Origin: Sphingomonas albertensis | GTDB taxonomy: Bacteria > Pseudomonadota > Alphaproteobacteria > Sphingomonadales > Sphingomonadaceae | Direction: 5' to 3' | Assembly (NCBI RefSeq): GCF_014358075.1 | Contig: NZ_JACONT010000012.1 | Coordinates: forward strand, 24,699-88,698 | Length of the DNA stretch: 64,000 nt | Shown: positions 26,251 through 34,845 of the stretch, piece by piece | Layout: every line of letters begins with the position of its first letter | How positions within the stretch are numbered: the first letter of the stretch is position 1 | Notes under the pieces: model-generated | The model's database searches: none | What the model was told of the DNA's origin: nothing | The model's input: the letters and a program-made list of their open reading frames with translations, nothing else | Program-made: the position numbers and the translations under genes

Positions 26251-27761
26251 GCGCCGAGCCCTACCGCCGCTGCGCAATGCTGCACGACGAACGCCGCGTG
26301 ATCTTGCATCTGCGCCACTTCGCGCGCGTTGAGCTTCTCGATCGTGTCCATGAATTCCCCCAGGTCGTTCGTCGATATCGCGTCCGCCAATGGATGGTGG
26401 CCCGCCGGTATGATGCCTTGCCCGGCCAGCACCTGGAGCCAGCCCACTTCGGTGAACAGTTCCTCATGCTCGCGGACGATGTGGCCGTTGCCGCGCCAGA
26501 GGTCGATCTTCGCGGCGAGCGTGTCGGGCACCGCCATGTCGCGGCACTGGCGCCAGAACGGCGTGTCGTCGCGCGCCGTCGCCTTGTAGTGGAGGATGAT
26601 GAAGTCGCGGATGCGCTCATATTCGAAGTCGCTCTGGCGGTTGAACTCGGTGCGATCGGCGTCGGCGATGACACGGCCCGGCAACAGCTTCAGCAATCGC
26701 GAGATCGCCGACTGGATCAGGTGGATGCTGGTGGATTCGAGCGGTTCCATGAACCCCGCCGCCAGCCCGAGCGCGACGACGTTGCGGTTCCACATCCGTT
26801 TGCGGCGACCGGTGCGGAACGTGATCGTCCGCGGGTCGGCCATCGCCGGGGTGTCGAGTCCGCTGAGCAACGTCGCGGTCGCCTCGTCCTCGCTGATGTG
26901 CGCGCTGGAGAAGACCACGCCATTGCCGGTCCGGTGCTGCAACGGGATCCGCCACTGCCAGCCGGCGGCGTGTGCGGTCGAGCGCGTGTACGGCGTGAAC
27001 TTTTCGCTCAGCGCCGAGGGCACCGCAATGGCGCGGTCGCACGGCAGCCAGTGCGTCCAGTCCTCGTAGCCGGTGCCCAGCGCCTCCTCGATCAGCAGCC
27101 CGCGAAAGCCGGTGCAGTCGATATAAAGGTCGGCGGCGACGGTCGTGCCGTTCTCCAGAACCAGGCCGGAGACGTCCCCGTTATCGCCGTCGCGCGTGAC
27201 ACGGACGATCTTGCCCTCGATCCGGTTGACGCCGCGCGTCTCGGAATAGCGTCGCAGGTAACGTGCGTAGAGCCCCGCATCGAAATGATAGGCGTACGGC
27301 ATCGACGGCAGCGTCCGAGCGGTACGGGCAGGCCCCCGCTGCATCCGCTCGGCAAGCGCCGCATGCGTGTTGAGCGAATAGGCACCGAGATCGCCAGCGA
27401 GCCCGAGCGACCGCGCGCGCAGCCAATATTGGTGGAACGGTAGCAACCCGACGTCGCGCCCGACATCGCCGAACGCGTGCATGTAGCGATGGCCCGGCTT
27501 GAACCAGTCGACGAACTCGATGCCGAGCTTGAACGTGCCGCCGGTCGCGCGGAGAAACGCATCCTCGTCCAGCCCGAGCGCATCGTTGAACAGATGGATC
27601 TGCGGGATCGTCGCTTCGCCGACGCCGACCGTGCCGATGTCGTCGGACTCTATCAGGTCGATCTCGTACCCCGTCTCCAGGAACCGCGCGAAGGTGGCCG
27701 CCGCCATCCAGCCGGCGGTACCGCCACCGGCGATCACGATACGCAAAGGGTGATTGGCCAT
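26247..27761 (-). CDS. Flavin-dependent tryptophan halogenase family protein, subtype I
   Basis: The 504-residue protein has a FAD motif within the first 20 residues (IAGGGTAGWMAAA) and VGEATIP. A lysine in GGTFKLGIEF matches the catalytic lysine, and WxWxIP (WQWRIP near residue 255) and FMEPLESTSI are intact. There is no signal peptide. It is the first gene after the receptor at 27859-30828, separated from it by a strong hairpin, and its stop overlaps the amylase start by four bases. The sequence near the lysine and YAYHFDAGLYARYLR resembles the partial halogenase at the left edge of the window. The role is unknown. Confidence 0.9.
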   Translation of the reverse strand: MANHPLRIVIAGGGTAGWMAAATFARFLETGYEIDLIESDDIGTVGVGEATIPQIHLFNDALGLDEDAFLRATGGTFKLGIEFVDWFKPGHRYMHAFGDVGRDVGLLPFHQYWLRARSLGLAGDLGAYSLNTHAALAERMQRGPARTARTLPSMPYAYHFDAGLYARYLRRYSETRGVNRIEGKIVRVTRDGDNGDVSGLVLENGTTVAADLYIDCTGFRGLLIEEALGTGYEDWTHWLPCDRAIAVPSALSEKFTPYTRSTAHAAGWQWRIPLQHRTGNGVVFSSAHISEDEATATLLSGLDTPAMADPRTITFRTGRRKRMWNRNVVALGLAAGFMEPLESTSIHLIQSAISRLLKLLPGRVIADADRTEFNRQSDFEYERIRDFIILHYKATARDDTPFWRQCRDMAVPDTLAAKIDLWRGNGHIVREHEELFTEVGWLQVLAGQGIIPAGHHPLADAISTNDLGEFMDTIEKLNAREVAQMQDHAAFVVQHCAAAVGLGA

Positions 27762-27812
27762 CGTCCGCGTCCCCGCTTGAAACCGTCAGGTGCCGCCGTC
27801 GCGGGGCAAAAT

Positions 27813-27836
27813 GCGGGGCGGCGTCAACCGCCCCGC
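27813..27836 (-). terminator. GC-rich hairpin between TBDR and downstream enzyme genes
   Basis: GCGGGGCGG and CCGCCCCGC form a perfect 9-bp stem with a six-base loop, 22 bp past the receptor stop. On the minus strand it is followed by CATTTTG, a short T-run. It may act as a partial terminator or 3'-end stabiliser, letting the receptor be made in excess of the enzymes. Confidence 0.6.
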
Positions 27837-27858
27837 CATCGACATCGGAACTTGCCCG

Positions 27859-30828
27859 TTAGAACTTGTACGTGATGCCGACATAGTAATCACGACCATA
27901 GCGCTGGTAGTCGATCACCTGGCGCGGGTCGTCGTTCTGGTAGGTCACGAACGGCCGGTCGGTCAGGTTCTTCGCCTGCGCCAAAATCGCGAAATTGCGC
28001 AGAGGGCCGGACTGGAACTCATAGCCGATCTGCGCATCCAGGATCGCTTCCGCCTTGGCGGTCCGATAGGTCGGGTTGGCCGACAGACCGGCGACTTCGG
28101 CAAGGAAGCTGGAGCGGTAGCGATAGTTTGCGCGCGCCTGGAAGCCCCATTTCTCGAAGTAGATCGTGCCGCTGCCGGTCCATTTGGACAGGCCGGGCAG
28201 GGTGATCGCCTCGGTCGGGTTGCTGCCGTACTTGATCGTCGACTGCGTGTAGTTGCCGCTGGCGAACATGCCGAACCCGTCGAGTGCGGACGTGATCGCC
28301 TTGAACGGCAGCGACAGGGTTGCTTCGACGCCGAGCACTTCGCCGCGACCGGTATTGTCGGGCAAGGAGACGTTGCCGATCGTCTGGCCCGCCGCGATCA
28401 CCTGCGCCTGCTGCGCCGCGGTCAGGGAGGGGAGCAGCGCCGAGAAGTCGTAGGGCAGCGAATTGTTCGGATCGACGAAGTCGGTCAGGTGCTTGAAGTA
28501 GCTCGACAGCGCGACATAGCCGCCACCGCTGAAATACTTCTCGAACGACAGATCGATGTTGGTCGACTGATACGGCTTCAGGTTGACGTTGCCGCCGGTC
28601 GAGGTGAACACCGGGAACAGGCCGGCAGGCGTCTGGCCGATATTGGTCAGGTTGATCGCCACGTCCTGCGTGACGCGCTCCTGGTCGAGGCGCGGACGGA
28701 CCATCGTCTGCGATGCGCCGACCTTGACGAAGCCCAGCGGGATCAGTTCGACCGACATCGTCGCGGACGGCAGGAAGTTGGTGTATTTCACCGACTCCTT
28801 CACCGGTGCGATCGTCACCGCGCCACCGACGACGCTGGCGATCTGCCCGGTCGAGCTCTGGTCCGAATGCACGACCTGCGCACCGATCGAGCCCTTGAGG
28901 GGCTTGTCGCCGACCAGGCCGTCGAGCGTGACCTTGGCGTAGCCGGTCCACACCTTTTCAAGCACGACGTTGTCGCGCACCAGCGCAGACGGCCGGCCAT
29001 CGAACGCCGACTGCAGCGTGTTGTTGTAGAGGTACAGCGGGTCGAGCGTCAGCATCTGCGGGATGCCGAGATAGTCGAGCGCGACATTGGTCCCAAGCTG
29101 CGCCTCGCTGGGAACGTCGCTGCTGAGCGGCGAGCCGCTCGACACGGTGCAGCCCAAGCCGCCGCCCGGCGGGCACAGGAAGTAGGAGGTGTAGGCGCTG
29201 GTCTTCTTGCGCTGGCTATAGTTGCCGCCGGCTTCCCAGCCCTTGACGACGCTGTCCGAGAATTCGCCGTTGAGGCTTGCGCGCAGCGACTTCAGATCGT
29301 CCTTGAAGCTCGGCCGGTTGAGGAAGCCGGTCTGGACGACCTGCTGCGTGCCGTTGTTGCCCCACCCTTGCGGATCGGTCAGCTTGAAGACGTTGGTATC
29401 GGTGTAATCCAGCGTCGGCGAGAAGGTGTAGGTGCCGTTGCCGTTCTGCTTGACCGTGACAGTATCCGCCGCGCCGCTCTTGGCGAAGCCGGTGCCGGTG
29501 TTGGTCTCGAGCAGGAAGTCGGTGCGATCGGCATGGCTCCAGCTGGCGTCGACGTTCAGGTGGATCGTGTCGGTCAGCTTCAGATCGTTGTTCCAGCCGA
29601 ATGAGTAATTGTCCGCCTTGCGCTGGTTATAGTCGTTGCGCTGCACGCCGAAGACGTTGCCGAACGTCGCGTCGGTGACGAAACCGTCGCTGCTCGTCAC
29701 GCCCGAAACCGTCGTGCCGCCGACCGTACCGGCGCTGGCCAGCTGCCCGGCGAGCGGGAATTCGATACCGCGCAGGATCTGCGTTTCCTCGAAATGCGAA
29801 TACAGCGCGTCGAAGGTCGAATGGAAGCTGTCGGACGGCTGCCACTCGATCGTCGCGACGCCGCCGTAGCGCTTCAGTTCGTTCGACTGGACATAGGGCT
29901 TGGCGCCGTTGACCAGGAACGGGTCGGCCGCGGTGCCGGTGCCGCTATAGCCCCAGGCGTTGTAGCGCTCGTTCTGCGACGGCGTCTGCGTCGCGGATAC
30001 GCCGATCGCGATGCCGAGCGTGTCGTCGGCGAACTTGTCGACATAGGTCGCAGAGGCCCGATAGCCGTAGCGCGTGCCGTCCGGATTGAGCTTGTCGATG
30101 CCATTCATCTGGCCGCGCGCGCTGATCGCGACGATCCGGTTGGGCTGGTCGAGCGGACGCAGCATCCGCAGGTCGACCGTGCCGGCGATCCCGGCGGCGA
30201 TCAGCGAGGCGTCGGCCGACTTGTAGACGTTGACGTTCTTGAAGAATTCCGACGGATATTGGTCGAACTCGACGCCGCGATTGTCACCGGTCGTGACCTG
30301 TTCGCGGCCGTTGAGCAGCGTGGTCGAGAAATCGGGGCCGAGGCCGCGGATCGACAGGCGCTGGTCGCGACCTTCGAGACGCTGCGCGGTCACGCCCGGC
30401 AGGCGCGCGAGCGAGTCCGCGATCGACACGTCGGGCAGCTTGCCGACGTCTTCGGCCGAGATCGAGTCGACGATCAGCACCGACTGGCGCTTGATCTTGG
30501 CGGAGGATTCGAGGCCGGCGCGAATGCCGGTCACGACGATATCGTCACCGCCGTCGTCCGCCGGGGTTGCTGCGGCCGCGTCCTGCGGCGCGGTCGGCAC
30601 GGCGTCGGCCGGCTGCGGCGTGGGCTCTGCGGCGGTCGTGACGGCATCGACCTGCGCGGGCGCGGTCGAATTGGCGTTGGGAACACCGGGGGCGACCTGT
30701 GCGAACGCGGCGTGGCCCGGCAGGATCAACGCGGCGGCGAGCGCTGTGGCGCTGACGCGGAGCGCGAGGCGGCTGTGCGCGGAAACGCCGTTCGTGGCGC
30801 GCGCGCGGCACGGTGCAAAATTGCTCAT
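27859..30828 (-). CDS. TonB-dependent receptor (maltodextrin locus)
   Basis: The protein of about 989 residues has a signal peptide ending AAFAQ. A low-complexity proline/alanine-rich linker precedes the TonB-box region (DDIVVTGIRAGLESSAKIK). The plug motifs (KLPDVSIADSLARLPGV; RLSIRGLGPDFSTTLLNGR) lead to a barrel ending YYVGITYKF. It is the outer-membrane importer of the operon and, from the glycosidases downstream, probably takes maltodextrins (compare Caulobacter MalA), which is inference. The ATG at 30828 is preferred for its AAAGGGG ribosome-binding site; the open frame extends 40 codons upstream without signal-peptide character. It is divergent from the LacI gene. A GCGGGA/TCCCGC hairpin lies in its leader (30842-30857). 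Confidence 0.92.
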   Translation of the reverse strand: MSNFAPCRARATNGVSAHSRLALRVSATALAAALILPGHAAFAQVAPGVPNANSTAPAQVDAVTTAAEPTPQPADAVPTAPQDAAAATPADDGGDDIVVTGIRAGLESSAKIKRQSVLIVDSISAEDVGKLPDVSIADSLARLPGVTAQRLEGRDQRLSIRGLGPDFSTTLLNGREQVTTGDNRGVEFDQYPSEFFKNVNVYKSADASLIAAGIAGTVDLRMLRPLDQPNRIVAISARGQMNGIDKLNPDGTRYGYRASATYVDKFADDTLGIAIGVSATQTPSQNERYNAWGYSGTGTAADPFLVNGAKPYVQSNELKRYGGVATIEWQPSDSFHSTFDALYSHFEETQILRGIEFPLAGQLASAGTVGGTTVSGVTSSDGFVTDATFGNVFGVQRNDYNQRKADNYSFGWNNDLKLTDTIHLNVDASWSHADRTDFLLETNTGTGFAKSGAADTVTVKQNGNGTYTFSPTLDYTDTNVFKLTDPQGWGNNGTQQVVQTGFLNRPSFKDDLKSLRASLNGEFSDSVVKGWEAGGNYSQRKKTSAYTSYFLCPPGGGLGCTVSSGSPLSSDVPSEAQLGTNVALDYLGIPQMLTLDPLYLYNNTLQSAFDGRPSALVRDNVVLEKVWTGYAKVTLDGLVGDKPLKGSIGAQVVHSDQSSTGQIASVVGGAVTIAPVKESVKYTNFLPSATMSVELIPLGFVKVGASQTMVRPRLDQERVTQDVAINLTNIGQTPAGLFPVFTSTGGNVNLKPYQSTNIDLSFEKYFSGGGYVALSSYFKHLTDFVDPNNSLPYDFSALLPSLTAAQQAQVIAAGQTIGNVSLPDNTGRGEVLGVEATLSLPFKAITSALDGFGMFASGNYTQSTIKYGSNPTEAITLPGLSKWTGSGTIYFEKWGFQARANYRYRSSFLAEVAGLSANPTYRTAKAEAILDAQIGYEFQSGPLRNFAILAQAKNLTDRPFVTYQNDDPRQVIDYQRYGRDYYVGITYKF

Positions 30829-30959
30829 GAATACCCCTTTGGCGGGAATGATCCCGCGCATCCTCAATGACTTGTGTCGGTAGCCTCGACGTCGTGCTTT
30901 CGCGTCGATTGTCGCAGGCCGGCTATATTTCGGCCGGGGTCGTTGCAAAAGGGACGGGC

Positions 30960-30967
30960 ATACGTAT
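30960..30967. promoter_or_regulatory. Candidate LacI-family operator
   Basis: The perfect palindrome ATACGTAT, within GCATACGTATTC, lies in the gap between the divergent receptor and LacI genes. Central-CG palindromes of this type bind LacI-family regulators. A similar half-site lies at 32934-32943 in the promoter region of the sugar carrier. Confidence 0.5.
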
Positions 30968-31024
30968 TCACTGGTTCATGCAGTCCCTGTCTCTTCTCGA
31001 CCACTTTTGCCGACACAGGCTCCA

Positions 31025-32050
31025 ATGATGGGTCGTCGCCCGACCTCGTTCGATATCGCGCAACTGGCCGGCGTGTCGCAGCCGACGGTATCGCGCGCGC
31101 TACGTGGATCGAAGTCGGTCAATCCGCAGACTCGCCAGCGGATCGAGGCGATCGCCAGAAGTCTGCACTATGCCGTCGACAAGCACGCCTCGTCGTTGCG
31201 GAGCCAATCGGCCAACACGCTGGCGCTGCTGTTCTTCGAGGAACCCGCCGAAGACGATTCCACCATCAACCCGTTCTTCCTGTCGATGCTCGGCTCGATC
31301 ACGCACGCCTGCGCGCGCGCCGGGTACGATCTGCTGATCTCGTTCCAGCAATTGTCCGGCGACTGGCACGTCGATTACCAGGACAGCCGCAAGGCCGATG
31401 GCATCATCCTGCTCGGCTACGGCGATTACGAAGCCTATCGTGCGCGCCTCGATCACCTCACCGAACAGGGGACCAAGGTGGTGCGCTGGGGCGCGGTCGG
31501 CACCGGGCCGGCGGGGATAACGGTCGGTTCGGACAACCGCGGCGGGGGCGAGGCGGCGACCGCGCACCTAATCGCGCAAGGGCGGCGCCGGATCGCGTTC
31601 CTCGGCGCGGCGGATGGACGGTATCCCGAACTCGAGGATCGCTACCGCGGATATCGCGACGCGCTGGAGGCGGCTGGGCTGACGGTGGACGATGCATTGC
31701 AGGTCGATGCGATCACCACCGAAGATGCCGGGCAGGACGCGGTTGCCGAACTCGCGCGGCGCGGTGCCGGGTATGACGCGATCTTCGCGGCGAGCGATAG
31801 CATCGCGATCGGCGCGATGCGCGCGCTGGCGGCGGCGGGGCGAGCGATCCCGGACGACGTCGCGATCGTCGGCTTCGACGACATCGCGTCCGCGCAACTC
31901 ACCAATCCGCCGCTGACGACCGTCACACAAGACGCGCGCCGGGCAGGGGAGGCGCTCGTGCGCACGCTGCTGGCGAGACTCCGCGGCGAAGTGTCCGAAG
32001 ACGCCCCCCTACCAACCCGACTGGTGATCCGCGCGAGCAGCGGAGCGTAG
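31025..32050 (+). CDS. LacI-family transcriptional regulator of the maltodextrin locus
   Basis: The protein of about 341 residues has an N-terminal helix-turn-helix (TSFDIAQLAGVSQPTVSRAL), a hinge helix (SLHYAVDKHASSLR) and a periplasmic-binding-protein-like sensor domain (PFFLSMLGSITHACARAG; VGFDDIASAQLTNPPLTTV). The start is taken at the first of two adjacent ATGs with AGG upstream; a TTG six codons earlier is less likely. It is divergent from the receptor/enzyme operon and would repress it, and perhaps the carrier and DUF6445 genes downstream, in the absence of a sugar inducer, as MalR-type regulators do. Confidence 0.9.
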   Translation: MMGRRPTSFDIAQLAGVSQPTVSRALRGSKSVNPQTRQRIEAIARSLHYAVDKHASSLRSQSANTLALLFFEEPAEDDSTINPFFLSMLGSITHACARAGYDLLISFQQLSGDWHVDYQDSRKADGIILLGYGDYEAYRARLDHLTEQGTKVVRWGAVGTGPAGITVGSDNRGGGEAATAHLIAQGRRRIAFLGAADGRYPELEDRYRGYRDALEAAGLTVDDALQVDAITTEDAGQDAVAELARRGAGYDAIFAASDSIAIGAMRALAAAGRAIPDDVAIVGFDDIASAQLTNPPLTTVTQDARRAGEALVRTLLARLRGEVSEDAPLPTRLVIRASSGA

Positions 32051-32058
32051 CGTGCAAC

Positions 32059-32184
32059 GATCCTCCCCCGCCAGGGGGAGGTGGCAGGCGTCAGCCTGAC
32101 GGAGGGGGAGGCATGAGCAACCGCTGTTGCGTAACCTCCCCCTCCGTCACCTTCGGCGCCACCTCCCCCTGGCGGGGGAGGATC
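32059..32184. repeat. ~125-bp palindromic element, copy 1 (arm order A-B)
   Basis: The outer arms GATCCTCCCCCGCCAGGGG and their reverse complement close the element. The left arm contains an A-type inner stem (CAGGCGTCAGCCTG) and the right arm a B-type segment (CACCTTCGGCG). It fills the gap between the convergent LacI and DUF6445 genes and may serve as a bidirectional terminator. It shares its design with copies at 40217, 41817, 58263 and 60425. Confidence 0.9.
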
Positions 32185-32212
32185 GAATAGCCTGCGGGGT
32201 GAGCGGGCTCGC

Positions 32213-32893
32213 TCAGTCGTCGAACAGGAAGAGATTCAGCGTTAGCCGCCCGGCCAGCGGGTCCGAACTCAGCACCACCTCGGGCGGCAGATACGCACAG
32301 TGCAGCGTATTCCCCGCATAGACGAGCGCCCGGTTGAAGCGCGCCGGCTGAACCCCGACACACTCGTACAACGCCGTGTCGCCGGCAATGTAGGACGCTT
32401 CCGGCATCCCAAACGTCTGCACTCCGGCTTCCAGTTCCGTCTTGAACCGATCGAGCCGCGACGCATCGACGCTCTCGAACCCCGTCGACCGCTGCCGGTA
32501 AAAGGCGGTGCCGCCTTGCTCGCCATGCCCCAGGAACAGCAGCACCGCGATCCGCCGCGGCTCCACGCCATCGAAATGCGGCAGTCGCTGGATCGGTGCC
32601 AGATCGGTGGGCGCGGTTGTAACCAGCGAATAATAGGCTTCCGACACCGCCGGCGCCGGATCGAGACCGAAATGCTCCGCGAGCAACGGCGCGATCCGGC
32701 GGCGCATCGTTTCCGCCAGGCGAGGCGGGACCTCGGCCCGGACACCGGGATAATGCGGGCCGATCGCGGTCATCCGCAGGCTCGCCGCATCCTCGCGCAG
32801 CGCGTCCGGATCGGGCCAGAAATCGTCGATCGCGATCAGCGGACGCTGCTCCCGGCCCTGAAGATGCAGCGTGGTTTTCGGCATGACGGTCAT
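32213..32893 (-). CDS. DUF6445-type protein, probable 2OG-Fe(II) oxygenase fold (copy 2)
   Basis: The protein of about 226 residues matches the copy at 9612-10283. Shared parts are PLIAIDDFWPDPDALRE, a HYPG segment, an HxD-type pair (LPHFDGVEPRRIAVLL), TGFESVD, the distal histidine (LHCAYLPPE) and an arginine (LAGRLTLNLFL). This fits an Fe(II)/2-oxoglutarate oxygenase. The start at 32893 is chosen for an AAGG ribosome-binding site; ATGs at 32905 and 32884 are possible. It is divergent from the GPH sugar carrier and lies beside the LacI gene. Its substrate is unknown; recurring next to both halogenase loci suggests it belongs to the same module. Confidence 0.78.
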   Translation of the reverse strand: MTVMPKTTLHLQGREQRPLIAIDDFWPDPDALREDAASLRMTAIGPHYPGVRAEVPPRLAETMRRRIAPLLAEHFGLDPAPAVSEAYYSLVTTAPTDLAPIQRLPHFDGVEPRRIAVLLFLGHGEQGGTAFYRQRSTGFESVDASRLDRFKTELEAGVQTFGMPEASYIAGDTALYECVGVQPARFNRALVYAGNTLHCAYLPPEVVLSSDPLAGRLTLNLFLFDD

Positions 32894-32933
32894 CCCGGCC
32901 TTCATGCCGCGCGCGTGCTCGGAGAGGCAAGGT

Positions 32934-32943
32934 ATTCGTATGC
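32934..32943. promoter_or_regulatory. Candidate operator half-site for the LacI regulator
   Basis: ATTCGTATGC lies between the divergent DUF6445 and carrier genes. Eight of nine bases of TACGTATGC, read on the minus strand at the 30960-30967 palindrome, are kept. It suggests joint control of carrier and receptor operon. It is short, so chance cannot be excluded. Confidence 0.35.
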
Positions 32944-33028
32944 ATGGTTGTTTCGACAGCCGCTTGGCGTCAAGCCGCACCGGCAGGATCGTCGTGCAGA
33001 CAAGCGACGGCCAAGGGAGAGCCGCGTT

Positions 33029-34528
33029 TTGAACGAGAAACCAGTCCAGGGCTTTGCCGGTCTGTGGAATATCAGCTTCGGCTTTTTCGGCATCCAGATC
33101 GGCTTCGCGCTGCAGAACGCCAATATGAGCCGGATCTTCCAGACGCTCGGCGGATCGCTCGACGACCTCTCCTATCTATGGGTCGCAGCACCGTTGACCG
33201 GGCTGCTCGTCCAGCCGATCATCGGCCATTACAGCGACCGCACCTGGACCCGCTTCGGCCGCCGCCGCCCCTATTTCTTCGCCGGCGCCGTGCTCGCCGC
33301 GCTCGCGCTGTTCGTGATGCCCGAGGCGAAAATGCTGTGGCTCGCCGCGCTGACATTGTGGGTGCTCGACGCCTCGGTCAACGTCTCGATGGAGCCGTTT
33401 CGTGCGTTCGTCGGCGACATGCTGCGCAAGGACCAGCACACCGCCGGCTATGCGCTCCAGACCGCATTCATCGGCGCCGGTGCGGTGGTCGGCTCGATCT
33501 TTCCGTTCGTGCTCGCGCGTCTCGGCGTGTCGGGCGATGCGTTGGCGGGGGTGCCCGATACGGTGCGCTACAGCTTCTGGTTCGGCGGTGCCGCGTTGCT
33601 GCTGGCGGTGCTCTGGACGGTCGGCAACACGCGCGAATACAGCCCCGACCAGATGGCGTCGTTCGCCGAGCGTGACGCGGACGAGGCACTGCCCGCACCG
33701 GTCCGCGCGCTCGCCAGTCGCGGCTTTGCGACCAGCATCGCCTGGATCGTCGCCGGCATAGCGGTGATCGCCGCTGTCCCCGAACTCGCGTTGCAGAAGG
33801 AAGTGTATCTGCTCGGCGGGTTGCTCGTCGCGTTCGGCGTCGCCAGCCTCGTCGCCATCGTGCTCGCGCGCGGCGGCAACACCGACAACGCGCTGAGCCA
33901 GATCGTCGGCGATTTCGGCGACATGCCCGACGTGATGAAACGTCTCGCGCTCGTCCAGTTCTTCAGCTGGTCCGCGCTGTTCATCATGTGGATCTTCAGC
34001 ACACCCGTCGTCGCGCAATACATGTACGGATCGAGCGACGCGACGAGCGCCGCATACAATGCCGGCAGCGACTGGGTCGGCGTCCTATTCGCGGTCTACA
34101 ACGCGGTCGCGGCGCTGGTCGCGCTGCTGATCCTGCCCCGGCTGGCAAAGCGGATCGGCCGCGTGAAGACCCATATCGCGTGCCTGCTGTGCGGCGCCGC
34201 GGGCTTCGCGAGCTTCCTCTTCGTACGCGATCCGACGCTGCTGATCGTCAGCGAAGTCGGCATCGGCATCGCCTGGGCGTCGATCCTCGCCATGCCCTAC
34301 GCGATCCTCGCCTCCAGCCTGCCGCAGGCCAAGCTCGGCATCTACATGGGCCTGTTCAACATCTTCATCGTCCTGCCGCAGTTGCTGGTCGCGACGCTGA
34401 TGGGCTCGGTGCTGAAGGCGTTCTTCCCCACCGAGCCGATCTGGACGATGGCCTTCGCAGCGGTCGTCATGGCGCTTGCCGCGCTCGCGATGCTGCGGGT
34501 TCCCGAAACTCGGGACGGCGTTGCGTGA
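33029..34528 (+). CDS. Sugar carrier of the MFS, GPH/SLC45-like (maltose/sucrose type)
   Basis: The protein of about 499 residues has twelve predicted membrane segments. Signatures of the SLC45/sucrose-transporter-like branch are present: FGFFGIQIGFALQNAN, SYLWVAAPLTGLLVQP and IIGHYSDRTWTRFGRRRP. It would import maltose or short maltodextrins from periplasm to cytoplasm by proton symport. The TTG start at 33029 is chosen for its AAGGGAGA ribosome-binding site eight bases upstream; the open frame continues far 5' through the divergent gene without membrane character. It completes the maltodextrin pathway and may be controlled by the neighbouring LacI protein. Confidence 0.9.
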   Translation: MNEKPVQGFAGLWNISFGFFGIQIGFALQNANMSRIFQTLGGSLDDLSYLWVAAPLTGLLVQPIIGHYSDRTWTRFGRRRPYFFAGAVLAALALFVMPEAKMLWLAALTLWVLDASVNVSMEPFRAFVGDMLRKDQHTAGYALQTAFIGAGAVVGSIFPFVLARLGVSGDALAGVPDTVRYSFWFGGAALLLAVLWTVGNTREYSPDQMASFAERDADEALPAPVRALASRGFATSIAWIVAGIAVIAAVPELALQKEVYLLGGLLVAFGVASLVAIVLARGGNTDNALSQIVGDFGDMPDVMKRLALVQFFSWSALFIMWIFSTPVVAQYMYGSSDATSAAYNAGSDWVGVLFAVYNAVAALVALLILPRLAKRIGRVKTHIACLLCGAAGFASFLFVRDPTLLIVSEVGIGIAWASILAMPYAILASSLPQAKLGIYMGLFNIFIVLPQLLVATLMGSVLKAFFPTEPIWTMAFAAVVMALAALAMLRVPETRDGVA

Positions 34529-34601
34529 TCGGCGCTGCTCGCCGAGTCTGATCGCACGCGTTCCGACTTTGCCATTTTCGACCAACTGCTGCTAACGGCG
34601 G

Positions 34602-34802
34602 GTGATGCTCAAATCACGGATCAAGCGCCGCACGGTCGAGGGCGCTCACGCGGTCGCCGAACTTGCGGCCATCCACGCATCGATCGCCGCGCTGAACGAC
34701 GAGGATCTGCTCGATCTCGCGGATATCTTCGCACGCGAGGCATCGGGAGCGCTCAAGACGATGGCCGCCGCCGAGATGACCAGGCGCGGCGTCAGCCTGT
34801 GA
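34602..34802 (+). CDS. Small hypothetical protein
   Basis: I do not recognise this 66-residue protein. The N-terminus is basic (MLKSRIKRR) and the rest looks helical and alanine-rich (EDLLDLADIFAREASGALK). No signal peptide or membrane segment is seen. A GTG at 34602 and an ATG at 34605 are both possible starts. It lies 43 bp upstream of the UPF0149 gene in the same direction and could be co-transcribed with it. Codon use looks normal for the region, which favours a real gene. Confidence 0.55.
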   Translation: MMLKSRIKRRTVEGAHAVAELAAIHASIAALNDEDLLDLADIFAREASGALKTMAAAEMTRRGVSL

Positions 34803-34845
34803 GTGCTCGCCAGATGCGCTGCCCGAGCGATCACGACGTGACGGC

